Part shown: positions 24,595 to 33,439 of the stretch, piece after piece
Numbering within the stretch: the stretch's first letter is position 1
Layout: every line of letters starts with the position of its first letter
Assembly (NCBI RefSeq): GCF_002869745.1
Contig: NZ_PNOS01000004.1
Coordinates: 62,001-126,000, forward strand
Length of the DNA stretch: 64,000 nucleotides
Source: Oceaniglobus roseus
Lineage (GTDB): Bacteria > Pseudomonadota > Alphaproteobacteria > Rhodobacterales > Rhodobacteraceae
Reading direction: 5' to 3'
Notes under the pieces: generated by a model
Databases searched by the model: none
What the model was told of the DNA's origin: nothing
What the model saw: the letters and a program-made list of their open reading frames with translations, nothing else
Program-made: the position numbers and the translations under genes

Positions 24595-25602
24595 TCAGTG
24601 CGCCACGGGGCCGTGGCCGAGAAGCCGCGCCATGGCGGGGGCGAAATAGGTCAGGATGCCGTCGCAGCCCGCCCGCTTGAAGGCGATGAGCGACTCGGCC
24701 ATCACCTTCTGCCCGTCGATCCAGTTCTGCGCCGCCGCGGCCTGGATCATCGCGTATTCGCCGCTGACCTGGTAGGCGAAGGTCGGCGCGCCGAAGCGGT
24801 CCTTCACCCGCCGGCAGATGTCGAGATAGGGCAGGCCGGGCTTCACCATCACCATGTCGGCGCCCTCGGAAAGGTCACGCTCGACCAGGCGCAGGGCCTC
24901 GTCGGAGTTGGCCGGGTCCATCTGGTAGGTCTTCTTGTCCCCGGTCAGCGCGCCGGTCGCCCCGACCGCGTCGCGGAACGGCCCGTAGAAGGCCGAGGCG
25001 TACTTGGCCGCATAGGACATGATCGCCACGTCGCGGTGCCCCGCCGCCTCGAGCGCGCCGCGGATCGCGCCGATCCGCCCGTCCATCATGTCGGACGGGC
25101 CGAGGATGTCGGCGCCGGACTCGGCCTGGGCCAGCGCCATCCGCACCAGCGCCTCGACCGTCTCGTCGTTGACGATGACGCCGTCCCGGACGATCCCGTC
25201 GTGGCCGTTGACGTTGTAGGGGTCGAGCGCGATGTCGGTCATCACCGCGATCTCCGGCACCGCCGCCTTGATCGCGCGGATCGCCCGGTTCGACAGGTTG
25301 TCGGGGCTCCAGGCCTCCTCGCAGAGCTGGGTTTTCAGCGTGGGGTCGGTATAGGGAAAGATGCAGACCGCGGGGATGCCGAGATCCGCCGCCTCCTTCA
25401 CCGCCTCCACCAGCAGGTCCACCGAGAGCCGGTTGACGCCGGGCATGGAAGCCACCGGCTCGCTCTGGCCCTCGCCGTCGCGCACGAAGACCGGCCAGAT
25501 CAGGTCGCCGACCGACAGCACGTTCTCGCGGGCGAGGGCGCGCAGGGCGGCGGAGGATTTCAGGCGGCGGAAGCGGGCGGCGGGGAAGGGGGCGGTTGTC
25601 AT
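24595..25602 (-). CDS. hemB: delta-aminolevulinic acid dehydratase (porphobilinogen synthase)
   Basis: A 335-residue enzyme that condenses two 5-aminolevulinate molecules into porphobilinogen for haem, cobalamin and (in phototrophs) chlorophyll. Seen: Schiff-base motifs SYAAKYASAFYGPFRDAVG and MVKPGLPYLDICRR, and VSGEYAMIQAAA. The region that holds zinc-binding cysteines in Zn enzymes reads TDIALDPYNVNGHDG with no cysteine, so this is the zinc-independent type. The start MTTAPFPAARFRRLK at 25602 was chosen; nine extra codons upstream are possible. It is divergent from the membrane protein at 25744. Confidence 0.96.
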   Translation of the reverse strand: MTTAPFPAARFRRLKSSAALRALARENVLSVGDLIWPVFVRDGEGQSEPVASMPGVNRLSVDLLVEAVKEAADLGIPAVCIFPYTDPTLKTQLCEEAWSPDNLSNRAIRAIKAAVPEIAVMTDIALDPYNVNGHDGIVRDGVIVNDETVEALVRMALAQAESGADILGPSDMMDGRIGAIRGALEAAGHRDVAIMSYAAKYASAFYGPFRDAVGATGALTGDKKTYQMDPANSDEALRLVERDLSEGADMVMVKPGLPYLDICRRVKDRFGAPTFAYQVSGEYAMIQAAAAQNWIDGQKVMAESLIAFKRAGCDGILTYFAPAMARLLGHGPVAH

Positions 25603-25743
25603 GTCTCGGGCCTCGATCGCGGGTGGCACTGGGTTGCACGGATGCCGCGCCGGCTCAAGTCCTTCCGTACCGGCGCCGTTTCCCGGGTGGCCTTCGGCGG
25701 ACCGCCTGAGTAGTGTCGCGCCGAACTATCCCGGGAGCCGCGC

Positions 25744-26271
25744 GTGGACTGGTACACGGCCGTCTTTGAACTGATCGACCTGCGGTCCTTCTCGAACCTC
25801 TGGTACTGGATTTCCCTCGCTGCCATCTGGTCCTCGGCCTCGCACTGGGTGCTTGGCGTGCCCTACGACATGGTCACGCGGGCCCGCCGCTACGAGGGCG
25901 AGGCGCAGCGGGATCTCGAGGCGATCACCCGCGTGAACGTCAACCGCCTGCTCTACATCACCTCGGTCTCGGGTCTCGGCCTGGTCTCGCTGACCTCGAT
26001 GATCCTGTCGGGGCTGCTGCTGCTCGGATTCTGGTACGGGATCGAGTTCGCCCAGGCCGTGGTGCTGATCGCGCTGCCGATGACCGCCGTCGGCGGCATG
26101 TCCGTCGCCACCGCCGAGGCGATCCGCGCCGAGGGCAGCCACGGCGAGGCGCTGCGCCGCCGCCTGACCCGCCAGCGCCTCTGGACCCAGTTCATCGGCA
26201 TCCTGTCGATCTTCCTCACCGCGATGTGGGGGATGTACCAGAACCTCGACGTCGGCCCGCTGGGCGGTTGA
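25744..26271 (+). CDS. conserved membrane protein of unknown function
   Basis: A 175-residue protein with at least four hydrophobic stretches: ALWYWISLAAIWSS-type sequence near residues 18 to 34, LYITSVSGLGLVSLTSMILSG near 75, QAVVLIALPMTAVGGMSV near 105, and FIGILSIFLTAMWGMY at the end. The GTG start has a GGGAG ribosome site six bases upstream (25733-25737). Relatives in Rhodobacterales carry the label 'component of SufBCD complex' as I recall; nothing in this sequence or its neighbours supports an iron-sulfur role. It lies 58 bases before mfd. Confidence 0.75.
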   Translation: MDWYTAVFELIDLRSFSNLWYWISLAAIWSSASHWVLGVPYDMVTRARRYEGEAQRDLEAITRVNVNRLLYITSVSGLGLVSLTSMILSGLLLLGFWYGIEFAQAVVLIALPMTAVGGMSVATAEAIRAEGSHGEALRRRLTRQRLWTQFIGILSIFLTAMWGMYQNLDVGPLGG

Positions 26272-26329
26272 GGCCGCCGCCGCACGGTTTGCGATTGACA
26301 CCGCCCCCCGCGCCGTTACCTCAGCCTCC

Positions 26330-29300
26330 ATGGCAAAGCCCTCCCACATCACCGTCTCCGGCGCGCCCGAGGGGTTCGACGCCCACCTGATCGCCCGCGA
26401 GCTGCAGAAGGCCGAGGGCGCCGTCGTCCATGTCGCGCGCGACGACAAGCGGCTTTCGGCGATGCGCGCCGCGCTGGCCTTCTTCGCGCCGCAGGTCACG
26501 GTGCTGACCTTCCCGAGCTGGGACTGCCTGCCCTACGACCGCGTCTCGCCGAACCCCGACATCTCGGCCACCCGGATGGCGACACTGGCGGCCCTGGCCC
26601 ACGGGGTGCCGGGGAAGTTCGTGCTGCTGACGACGCTGAACGCCGCGACCCAGCGGGTGCCCGCGCGCGAGGTGCTGAAGGAGGCCGCATTCTCGGCCCG
26701 TGTCGGCTCGCGCATCGACGAGGCGGGGCTTCGCGCCTTCCTCGTGCGCATGGGCTTCACCCAGGCGCCGACCGTGATGGAGCCGGGCGACTATGCCGTC
26801 CGGGGCGGCATCATCGACGTCTGGCCGCCTGGGGAGATCGGGCCGGTGCGCCTCGACCTCTTCGGCGACGTGCTGGACGGCGCGCGGCGCTTCGACCCGG
26901 CGACGCAGCGCACCACCGAAAAGCTGAAGGTGATCGAGCTTGCGCCGGTCTCCGAGGTGATCCTGGACGAGGCGGCGATCACCCGCTTCCGCCAGAACTA
27001 CCGCATCGAGTTCGGCGCGGTCGGCACCGACGATCCGCTCTACGAGGCGGTGAGCGCGGGAAAGAAGCACGCGGGCGTCGAGCACTGGCTGCCGTTCTTC
27101 CATGAGAAGCTGGAGACGCTGTTCGACTACCTGCCGGGCGCCACTCTCTGCCTCGACGACCAGACGACGCCCGCGCGTCTGGCCCGCTGGGAGGGGATCG
27201 CCGACCAGTACGACAACCGCCGCGAGGCGATGACCAGCAAGGCGCGGGTCGACAGCGTCTACAAGCCCGCGCCGCCGGGGCTGCTCTATCTCGACGATGC
27301 GGCGTGGGAGAAGGCGGTCGCCGATCACCGCGTGCTGCGGTTCAACCCGCTGCCCCAGCCCACCGGGCCCGGCGTGATCGACGCGGGCGGGCGCATCGGG
27401 CGCAACTTCGCGCCCGAACGGCAGCAGGAGAACGTGAGCCTCTTCAAGGCGCTGGCCGATCACGTCCAGGCCAGGCGCAAGGGCTCGCAGGTGGTGATCG
27501 CGAGCTATTCCGAGGGCGCGCGCGAGCGGCTTCAGGGCCTGATCGAGGACGAGGGGATCACCACCGCCAAGCCGATCGCGGACTGGCGCGACATTCCCGA
27601 GGGCACCGGCGGCGTCTTCCTCGCCGTCTGGGCGCTGGAGCACGGGTTCGAGGGCGACGGCCTGACCGCCATCGCCGAGCAGGACGTGCTGGGCGACCGG
27701 CTGATCCGGTCCGCCAAGAAGAAGAAGCGCGCCGACAACTTCCTGACCGAGGTGCAGAGCCTTTCGCCCGGCGACCTGATCGTCCACGTCGATCACGGCG
27801 TCGGCATCTACCGCGGGCTCGAGGTCGTGCAGGCGCTTGGCGCCGCGCACGAATGCATCCTGCTGGAATACGCGGGCGGCGACCGGCTGTACCTGCCGGT
27901 CGAGAACATCGAGCTTCTGTCGCGCTACGGGCACGAGGAGGGGCTTCTCGACAAGCTGGGCGGCGGGGCCTGGCAGGCGAAGAAGGCGCGGCTGAAGCAG
28001 CGCATCCGCGAGATCGCCGACCGGCTGATCCGCGTCGCCGCCGAACGCGCCCTGCGCCGCGCCCCGATCCTGACGCCGCCGGACGGCATGTGGGACGATT
28101 TCGCCGCCCGCTTCCCCTATGACGAGACCGACGACCAGCAGGCCGCCATCGACGACGTGCTGGAGGACCTTTCCGCCGGCTCGCCCATGGACCGGCTGAT
28201 CTGCGGCGACGTCGGCTTCGGCAAGACCGAGGTGGCGATGCGCGCGGCCTTCGTCGCCGCCATGGGCGGGGTGCAGGTGGCGGTGATCGCGCCGACGACG
28301 CTGCTGGCCCGCCAGCACTACAAGTCCTTCGCCGAACGCTTCCGCGGCTTCCCGGTGAACGTCCGGCCCCTGTCGCGCTTCGTCTCCGCAAGGGACGCCG
28401 CAAAGACCCGCGAAGGAATCGCGGACGGGCAGGTGGACATCGTCATCGGCACCCACGCGCTGCTGGCGAAATCGGTGAAGTTCCGCAACCTCGGCCTGCT
28501 CATCATCGACGAGGAGCAGCATTTCGGCGTCAACCACAAGGAACGGCTGAAGCAGATGCGCACCGACGTGCATGTGCTGACCCTGACCGCGACGCCGATC
28601 CCCCGGACGCTGCAACTGAGCCTCACCGGCGTGCGGGATCTCTCGATCATCGGCACGCCCCCGGTCGACCGCCTGGCGATACGCACCTACGTCTCGGAGT
28701 TCGACACCCTGACCCTGCGCGAGGCGCTGCTGCGCGAGCACTACCGCGGCGGACAGAGCTTCGTCGTGGTGCCGCGCATCTCGGACATGGGCGAGATGGA
28801 GCAGTTCCTGCGCGACCACGTCCCCGAGGTCAGCTTCATCACCGCCACGGGGCAGATGGCGGCGGGCGAGCTCGACGACCGGATGAACGCCTTCTACGAC
28901 GGCAAGTACGACGTGCTCCTGGCGACGACCATCGTGGAATCGGGCCTCGACATCCCCACCGCCAACACGATGATCGTGCACCGCGCCGACATGTTCGGGC
29001 TTGCCCAGCTCTACCAGATCCGGGGCCGGGTGGGGCGGTCGAAGACCCGCGCCTATGCCTATCTCACGACCAAGCCGCGCGTGAAGCTGACCCAGACCGC
29101 CGAGAAGCGCCTGCGCGTCCTCGGCTCGCTCGACTCGCTCGGGGCGGGCTTCACGCTCGCAAGCCAGGATCTCGACATCCGCGGCGCCGGCAACCTCGTG
29201 GGCGAGGAGCAGTCGGGGCAGGTGCGCGAGGTCGGCTACGAACTCTACCAGTCGATGCTGGAGGAGGCGATCGCGAAGATCCGCTCGGGCGACCTGGAAG

Positions 29301-29785
29301 GGCTGACGGACAGCGGGGACGAGCAGTGGGCGCCGCAGATCAACCTCGGCGTGCCGGTCCTGATCCCCGAGGACTATGTCCCCGACCTCGACGTGCGCCT
29401 CGGCCTCTATCGCCGCCTTTCGACGCTGACGACCAAGGTCGAGCTGGAGGGTTTCGCGGCAGAACTGATCGACCGCTTCGGCAAGCTGCCGAAGGAGGTG
29501 AACACGCTGCTGCTGGTGGTGCGCATCAAGGCCGAGTGCAAGCGCGCGGGCATCGCCAAGCTCGACGCCGGGCCGAAGGGCGCGACGATCCTGTTCCACA
29601 ACGACAAGTTCGCCAATCCCGCTGGCCTCGTCGCCTTCCTGAACGAACAGAAGGGCCAGGCGAAGGTGAAGGACAACAAGGTGGTGGTGCTGCGCGACTG
29701 GTCGAAGACGGGCGAGCGGATCAAGGGCGCCTTCGCCGTCTGCCAGGACCTCGCCCGCCACGCGAGGGCAGCGGAAAAGGCCTGA
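26330..29785 (+). CDS. mfd: transcription-repair coupling factor
   Basis: A 1151-residue DNA translocase that removes RNA polymerase stalled at DNA damage and recruits UvrA. Domains in order: a UvrB-homology region (TFPSWDCLPYDRVSPNPDIS), the RNA polymerase-interacting domain (LSPGDLIVHVDHGVGIYRGL), RecG-like helicase motifs with Walker A GDVGFGKT at 626 to 633, LIIDEEQHFGV (Asp727), TATPIPRTL and QIRGRVGRSKTRAYAYL, and a C-terminal TRCF domain. The length is normal. No ribosome site is evident before the ATG. It stands alone, convergent with the metallopeptidase gene that ends at 29801. Confidence 0.97.
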   Translation: MAKPSHITVSGAPEGFDAHLIARELQKAEGAVVHVARDDKRLSAMRAALAFFAPQVTVLTFPSWDCLPYDRVSPNPDISATRMATLAALAHGVPGKFVLLTTLNAATQRVPAREVLKEAAFSARVGSRIDEAGLRAFLVRMGFTQAPTVMEPGDYAVRGGIIDVWPPGEIGPVRLDLFGDVLDGARRFDPATQRTTEKLKVIELAPVSEVILDEAAITRFRQNYRIEFGAVGTDDPLYEAVSAGKKHAGVEHWLPFFHEKLETLFDYLPGATLCLDDQTTPARLARWEGIADQYDNRREAMTSKARVDSVYKPAPPGLLYLDDAAWEKAVADHRVLRFNPLPQPTGPGVIDAGGRIGRNFAPERQQENVSLFKALADHVQARRKGSQVVIASYSEGARERLQGLIEDEGITTAKPIADWRDIPEGTGGVFLAVWALEHGFEGDGLTAIAEQDVLGDRLIRSAKKKKRADNFLTEVQSLSPGDLIVHVDHGVGIYRGLEVVQALGAAHECILLEYAGGDRLYLPVENIELLSRYGHEEGLLDKLGGGAWQAKKARLKQRIREIADRLIRVAAERALRRAPILTPPDGMWDDFAARFPYDETDDQQAAIDDVLEDLSAGSPMDRLICGDVGFGKTEVAMRAAFVAAMGGVQVAVIAPTTLLARQHYKSFAERFRGFPVNVRPLSRFVSARDAAKTREGIADGQVDIVIGTHALLAKSVKFRNLGLLIIDEEQHFGVNHKERLKQMRTDVHVLTLTATPIPRTLQLSLTGVRDLSIIGTPPVDRLAIRTYVSEFDTLTLREALLREHYRGGQSFVVVPRISDMGEMEQFLRDHVPEVSFITATGQMAAGELDDRMNAFYDGKYDVLLATTIVESGLDIPTANTMIVHRADMFGLAQLYQIRGRVGRSKTRAYAYLTTKPRVKLTQTAEKRLRVLGSLDSLGAGFTLASQDLDIRGAGNLVGEEQSGQVREVGYELYQSMLEEAIAKIRSGDLEGLTDSGDEQWAPQINLGVPVLIPEDYVPDLDVRLGLYRRLSTLTTKVELEGFAAELIDRFGKLPKEVNTLLLVVRIKAECKRAGIAKLDAGPKGATILFHNDKFANPAGLVAFLNEQKGQAKVKDNKVVVLRDWSKTGERIKGAFAVCQDLARHARAAEKA

Positions 29786-29800
29786 GATCGCGCGCCGCCG

Positions 29801-30652
29801 TTACAGCCGGTTCGCCCCGAAGGTGTCGCACGAGTCGACGTCGCCGCCTTCATAGCCGTTGGCGAACCAGCGCTGGCGCTGCTCGGACGTGCCGTGGGTG
29901 AAGCTTTCGGGGGCGGGCACCCGGCCCGCGTTGCGCTGGAGCGTGTCGTCGCCGATCTGCGCCGCGGCGTTCATCGCCTCGTCCACGTCGCCGGGTTCGA
30001 GCGTGCCGAACTGCGCCTCCGCCTGCTTCGCCCAGATCCCGGAAAAGCAGTCGGCCTGCAGCTCGATCCGGACCGAGATCGCGTTGGACTCCGCCTCGCT
30101 CGAGCGCTGGCGCAGCGCGTTGGCCTTTTCGAGGATGCCAAGCTCGTCCTGCACGTGGTGGGCGACCTCGTGGGCCACGACGTAGGCGGCGGCGAAATCG
30201 CCCTTCGCGCCAAGCTGCCGGGACAGCGTGGTGAAGAAGGCGGTGTCGAGGTACACCTTCTGGTCGAGCGGGCAGTAGAAGGGGCCAGTGGCACCCGAGG
30301 CATTGCCGCAGGGGCTTTGCGTGACGCCCTTGAACAGCACCAGCGTCGCCGGATCGTAGGTCGCGCCCAGCTGCTGCTGGAAGATGCGGCCCCAGATCTC
30401 CTCGGTGTCGGCCAGCGTGACCGAGACGAACTGGCCCGCCTGCTGGTCGGCTTCCGTCAGCTCGACCTCGCCGCCGCGGCCCTGTCCCTGGCCCGACACT
30501 TCGTTCAGGATCGGCGTGACGTCGATGCCGAAGAAATAGCCGATGGCGAGCACCGCCAGAAGCCCGACGCCGCCGATCCCGCCGATCGCGCCCCCGGACA
30601 TGGAGCGGCGATCCTCGATGTTGCGGCTGCCCCGCCGTCCCTGCCATCTCAT
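29801..30652 (-). CDS. YpfJ-type neutral zinc metallopeptidase
   Basis: A 283-residue membrane-anchored protein of the YpfJ family. Seen: MRWQGRRGSRNIEDRRSM, the family N-terminus, then one transmembrane segment (IGGIGGVGLLAVLAIGYFFG), and the zinc motif HEVAHHVQ with His161 and His165, followed by downstream ELQADCFSGIWAK supplying the third acidic ligand. The catalytic domain should face the periplasm. The substrate is unknown for the whole family. Three Cys residues (NASGATGPFYCPL and SPCGN regions, DSCDTFG) may form disulfides. The start at 30652 keeps the conserved MRWQGRRGS. Confidence 0.9.
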   Translation of the reverse strand: MRWQGRRGSRNIEDRRSMSGGAIGGIGGVGLLAVLAIGYFFGIDVTPILNEVSGQGQGRGGEVELTEADQQAGQFVSVTLADTEEIWGRIFQQQLGATYDPATLVLFKGVTQSPCGNASGATGPFYCPLDQKVYLDTAFFTTLSRQLGAKGDFAAAYVVAHEVAHHVQDELGILEKANALRQRSSEAESNAISVRIELQADCFSGIWAKQAEAQFGTLEPGDVDEAMNAAAQIGDDTLQRNAGRVPAPESFTHGTSEQRQRWFANGYEGGDVDSCDTFGANRL

Positions 30653-30802
30653 CCTGCCGTCTCTCCCTGCCTTGCGCGGGGACCGTCCCGGCGCGCCTGT
30701 GACGCAATGCCTCACCGGCCGCGGCGGTTCCCGCCGACAGCGCCTGTGCCATTGACGCCGGGAGAGGAGGGTGTAGCAAGAGCGCCGAACAGGGACGGGG
30801 CC

Positions 30803-31381
30803 ATGCTGAGAACGCTCTACGACAGGACGATCGCGCTGGCCGAGTCGCCGCACGCCCTCTGGGCGCTGGCGCTCGTCGCCTTCGCCGAAAGCTCGGTCTT
30901 TCCGATCCCGCCCGACGTGTTGATGATCCCGATGATCCTGGCCCGCCCCTCGCGCGCCTGGCTGATCGCCACGGTCTGCCTTGTCGGCTCGGTGCTGGGC
31001 GCGCTGCTTGGCTACTGGATCGGGGCCGGGCTGTTCGAGACGGTGGGCAAGCCGGTCCTGCAGTTCTACGGCAAGGACGTCTATTTCGACGAGTTCCGCG
31101 CCCGCTACAACGACTTCGGCGCCTGGGCGGTGCTGATCGCCGGGGTCACGCCGTTCCCGTTCAAGGTCATCACGATCCTGTCGGGCAGCACCGGCCTGTC
31201 GCTGCCCATCTTCATCGCCGCCAGCATCGTCGCGAGAGGAATGCGGTTCTTCATCGTCGCGGCGCTTCTGTGGAAGTTCGGCGCGCCGATCCGCGACTTC
31301 ATCGAGCGGCGGCTCGCACTCCTGTTCACGCTCCTGGTGGTCGGTATCCTCGGGGGCTTTTACCTGGTGAAATATCTATGA
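30803..31381 (+). CDS. YqaA/DedA (VTT domain) family membrane protein
   Basis: A 192-residue polytopic membrane protein. Seen: ESSVFPIPPDVLMIPMILAR and GVTPFPFKVITILSG, the paired re-entrant motifs of VTT/SNARE-associated (DedA) proteins, as well as GALLGYWIGAGLFE. Known members flip undecaprenyl phosphate or other phospholipid-like carriers, or support membrane energetics; YqaA itself is uncharacterised. Its stop overlaps the dsbB start by ATGA, so the two genes are translationally coupled. Confidence 0.87.
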   Translation: MLRTLYDRTIALAESPHALWALALVAFAESSVFPIPPDVLMIPMILARPSRAWLIATVCLVGSVLGALLGYWIGAGLFETVGKPVLQFYGKDVYFDEFRARYNDFGAWAVLIAGVTPFPFKVITILSGSTGLSLPIFIAASIVARGMRFFIVAALLWKFGAPIRDFIERRLALLFTLLVVGILGGFYLVKYL

Positions 31382-31839
31382 GCAGACGGTTCCTCATCCT
31401 TGTCGCCGCAAGCGGCTCGCTTCTCCTGCTGCTCGGGGCCTTCGTGTTCCAGATCCTCGGCTATGCGCCCTGCAAGCTCTGCATCTGGCAGCGCTGGCCG
31501 CACGGGCTGGCGATCGCCATGGGCGGCGTCGGCTTCTTCTGGCCTGCGCGCCTCGTCGCCGTCATCGGCGGGCTCGCGGCGCTGCTGACCTCGGGCATCG
31601 GGGTCTATCACGCGGGGATCGAGTGGAAGTTCTGGCCCGGCCCGACCTCCTGCACCGGCAGCGGCGGCGGGATCGGCGGGTTGTCGGGTGCCGACCTGCT
31701 CGACACCAGCGCGGGCAACTTCGTGGTGATGTGCGACCAGGCGGCCTGGACGCTCATGGGGATCTCCATGGCCGGGTGGAACGCGCTGTTCTCGTTCCTG
31801 CTGGCGCTGATCTGGCTCAAGGCGGTGCGGCGGGGCTGA
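31378..31839 (+). CDS. dsbB: disulfide bond formation protein B
   Basis: A 153-residue inner-membrane protein with about four transmembrane helices that reoxidises DsbA and passes electrons to quinone. Seen: the first cysteine pair C32-K-L-C35 in APCKLCIWQRWPH, and a second pair spaced around the second periplasmic loop (SCTGSGGG and VVMCDQ). This matches the DsbB/DsbI group. It overlaps the upstream YqaA-type gene by ATGA. The DsbA partner is not in the window. The dispersed repeat at 31884 lies 44 bases after its stop. Confidence 0.9.
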   Translation: MSRRFLILVAASGSLLLLLGAFVFQILGYAPCKLCIWQRWPHGLAIAMGGVGFFWPARLVAVIGGLAALLTSGIGVYHAGIEWKFWPGPTSCTGSGGGIGGLSGADLLDTSAGNFVVMCDQAAWTLMGISMAGWNALFSFLLALIWLKAVRRG

Positions 31840-31883
31840 CGGCGCCCTGCCGGCGGGGACGGCGCGGGGCGGATAGTGCGGAC

Positions 31884-31916
31884 GCCTCCGGCGGGAGTAT
31901 TTGGGCAAAGAAGAAG
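31884..31916 (+). repeat. dispersed 3'-end repeat, copy 5
   Basis: GCCTCCGGCGGGAGTATTTG followed by GGCAAAGAAGAAG, between the convergent ends of dsbB and the Lrp gene. Together with its flank (CCGGGG) it is nearly identical to copy 2 read in reverse. Confidence 0.7.
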
Positions 31917-31961
31917 CCGGGGCATCTTCCTTGCTGACAAACCCCACGCGCCGACACCTGA

Positions 31962-32384
31962 TCAGGCGGTGCTTGTCGTCAGCAGCAGGCTGGTCTCGCT
32001 CGCCGTGACGCCCGAAAGCTCGCGGATCTCGAACAGGGTGCGGTCGAGTTCCTCCAGCGTCCCGGCCTCGAGTTCCACGATCAGGTCCCACTTGCCGTTG
32101 GTGGAATGGACCGCCTTCACCGGGCGCAGTCCGCGCAGGCGATGGATCAGCTTGCGGGTGCCCGCGCCCTCGATCGCCAGCATCATCAGGCCGCGCACCG
32201 GGGCCCGGGTGACGTCGGCGCGGGTCAGCACGGTGAAGCCCTGGATGTCGCCGCGGGCCTGCATCCGCTCGATCCGGGTTCGGGCCGTGGCACGGGAGAT
32301 CCCGACCTCGATCGCGAGATCGGAGAGCGGGGCACGGGCATCGCGGCGCAGCGCCGCCAGAAGGGCCTTGTCGGTATCGTCCAT
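31962..32384 (-). CDS. Lrp/AsnC family transcriptional regulator
   Basis: A 140-residue regulator. Seen: an N-terminal winged helix-turn-helix (MDDTDKALLAALRRDARAPL, then LAIEVGISRATARTRIERMQ) and a C-terminal RAM ligand-sensing domain (VKAVHSTNGKWDLIVELEAG). The start at 32384 gives the standard MDDTDKALL N-terminus. It is divergent from the arginase gene, with 116 bases between starts, so it very likely controls arginine or ornithine breakdown in response to an amino acid. This role is inferred from position. Confidence 0.9.
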   Translation of the reverse strand: MDDTDKALLAALRRDARAPLSDLAIEVGISRATARTRIERMQARGDIQGFTVLTRADVTRAPVRGLMMLAIEGAGTRKLIHRLRGLRPVKAVHSTNGKWDLIVELEAGTLEELDRTLFEIRELSGVTASETSLLLTTSTA

Positions 32385-32500
32385 TCCGGTAGCATGACTT
32401 ATCGTTTTGGCCAATGCCATCCCGATTTGATCAGAATGTGCGCTGTTGTCCGACCCGATCCGCGTAGACACAGGCAGCGACAGACAGGACGGAGACCCCC

Positions 32501-33439
32501 ATGACCCAAGTGACCCTGATCGGCGCGCCCGTGGACTGCGGCAAGGCCCGGCGCGGCTGCCTGATGGGCCCCGACGCCTTCCGCGTGGCCGGCCTTGCCG
32601 CCGCGCTGGAGGGGCTGGGCCACAGCGTGCGCGACGCGGGCAACGTCATCCCCGGCGCAGCCTCCGAGCACCCCGGAGCGCCCGCCCATATCCAGCACCT
32701 CGGCGAAACCGTGGCCTGGACGAAAGCGCTGCAGGCCGCGGCGCGGGACGCCATGAAGGACAGCATGCCGATCTTCCTTGGCGGCGACCATGCGCTGGCC
32801 ATGGGCACCGTGACAGGCGTCGCGGCCCACGCGGCGGCGCAGGGCCGGCAGCAGTTCGTGCTGTGGCTCGACGCCCACACCGATTTCCACACCATGGAGA
32901 CCTCGACCAGCGGCAACCTCCACGGCACGCCCGTCGCCTATGCCACGGGGCGCGCGGGCTTCGATCCCTTCCCGAAGGTCGAGGCGCCCGTGCCCGACGC
33001 CAACATCTGCATGATCGGCATCCGTTCGGTCGACCCGGCGGAATACAGCGCCCTGATCGACACTGACGTTTCGGTCTACGACATGCGCCAGATCGACGAA
33101 ACGGGCATGGCGGCGCCGCTGCGCGAGTTCCTGGAGAAGGTCGAGGCGGCGAACGGGATGCTGCACGTCTCGCTCGACGTCGATTTCCTCGATCCCGCCA
33201 TCGCCCCCGCCGTGGGCACCACCGTCCCCGGCGGCGCGACCTTCCGCGAGGCGCACCTCGTGATGGAGATGCTGCACGAAAGCGGCCTCGTCACCTCGCT
33301 GGACCTCGTCGAGCTGAACCCCTTCCTCGACGAGCGCGGCCGCACCGCGCAGCTGATGGTCGACCTCACCGGCTCGCTTATGGGCCGCAAGGTGTTCGAC
33401 CGCCCGAACCGCCCCTTCCACCAGGGATATGCCCGATGA
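32501..33439 (+). CDS. arginase
   Basis: A 312-residue ureohydrolase that splits arginine to ornithine and urea. Manganese-binding motifs: GGDHALAMGTVTG, WLDAHTDFHTMET and SLDVDFLDPAIAPAVGT, with the expected Asp and His ligands. The substrate loop GNLHGTPVAY (ser/gly region) fits arginase rather than agmatinase. The stop overlaps the ornithine cyclodeaminase start by ATGA. The divergent Lrp-type gene probably regulates it. Rhodobacterales often name it rocF or arcB; I leave the symbol open. Confidence 0.93.
   Translation: MTQVTLIGAPVDCGKARRGCLMGPDAFRVAGLAAALEGLGHSVRDAGNVIPGAASEHPGAPAHIQHLGETVAWTKALQAAARDAMKDSMPIFLGGDHALAMGTVTGVAAHAAAQGRQQFVLWLDAHTDFHTMETSTSGNLHGTPVAYATGRAGFDPFPKVEAPVPDANICMIGIRSVDPAEYSALIDTDVSVYDMRQIDETGMAAPLREFLEKVEAANGMLHVSLDVDFLDPAIAPAVGTTVPGGATFREAHLVMEMLHESGLVTSLDLVELNPFLDERGRTAQLMVDLTGSLMGRKVFDRPNRPFHQGYAR

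Noticed and set aside
26321-29761. A 1146-codon open frame opposite mfd
   Set aside because: A by-product of high-GC codon structure; its composition (many H, R, D, E, V) has no recognisable domain and mfd is certain.
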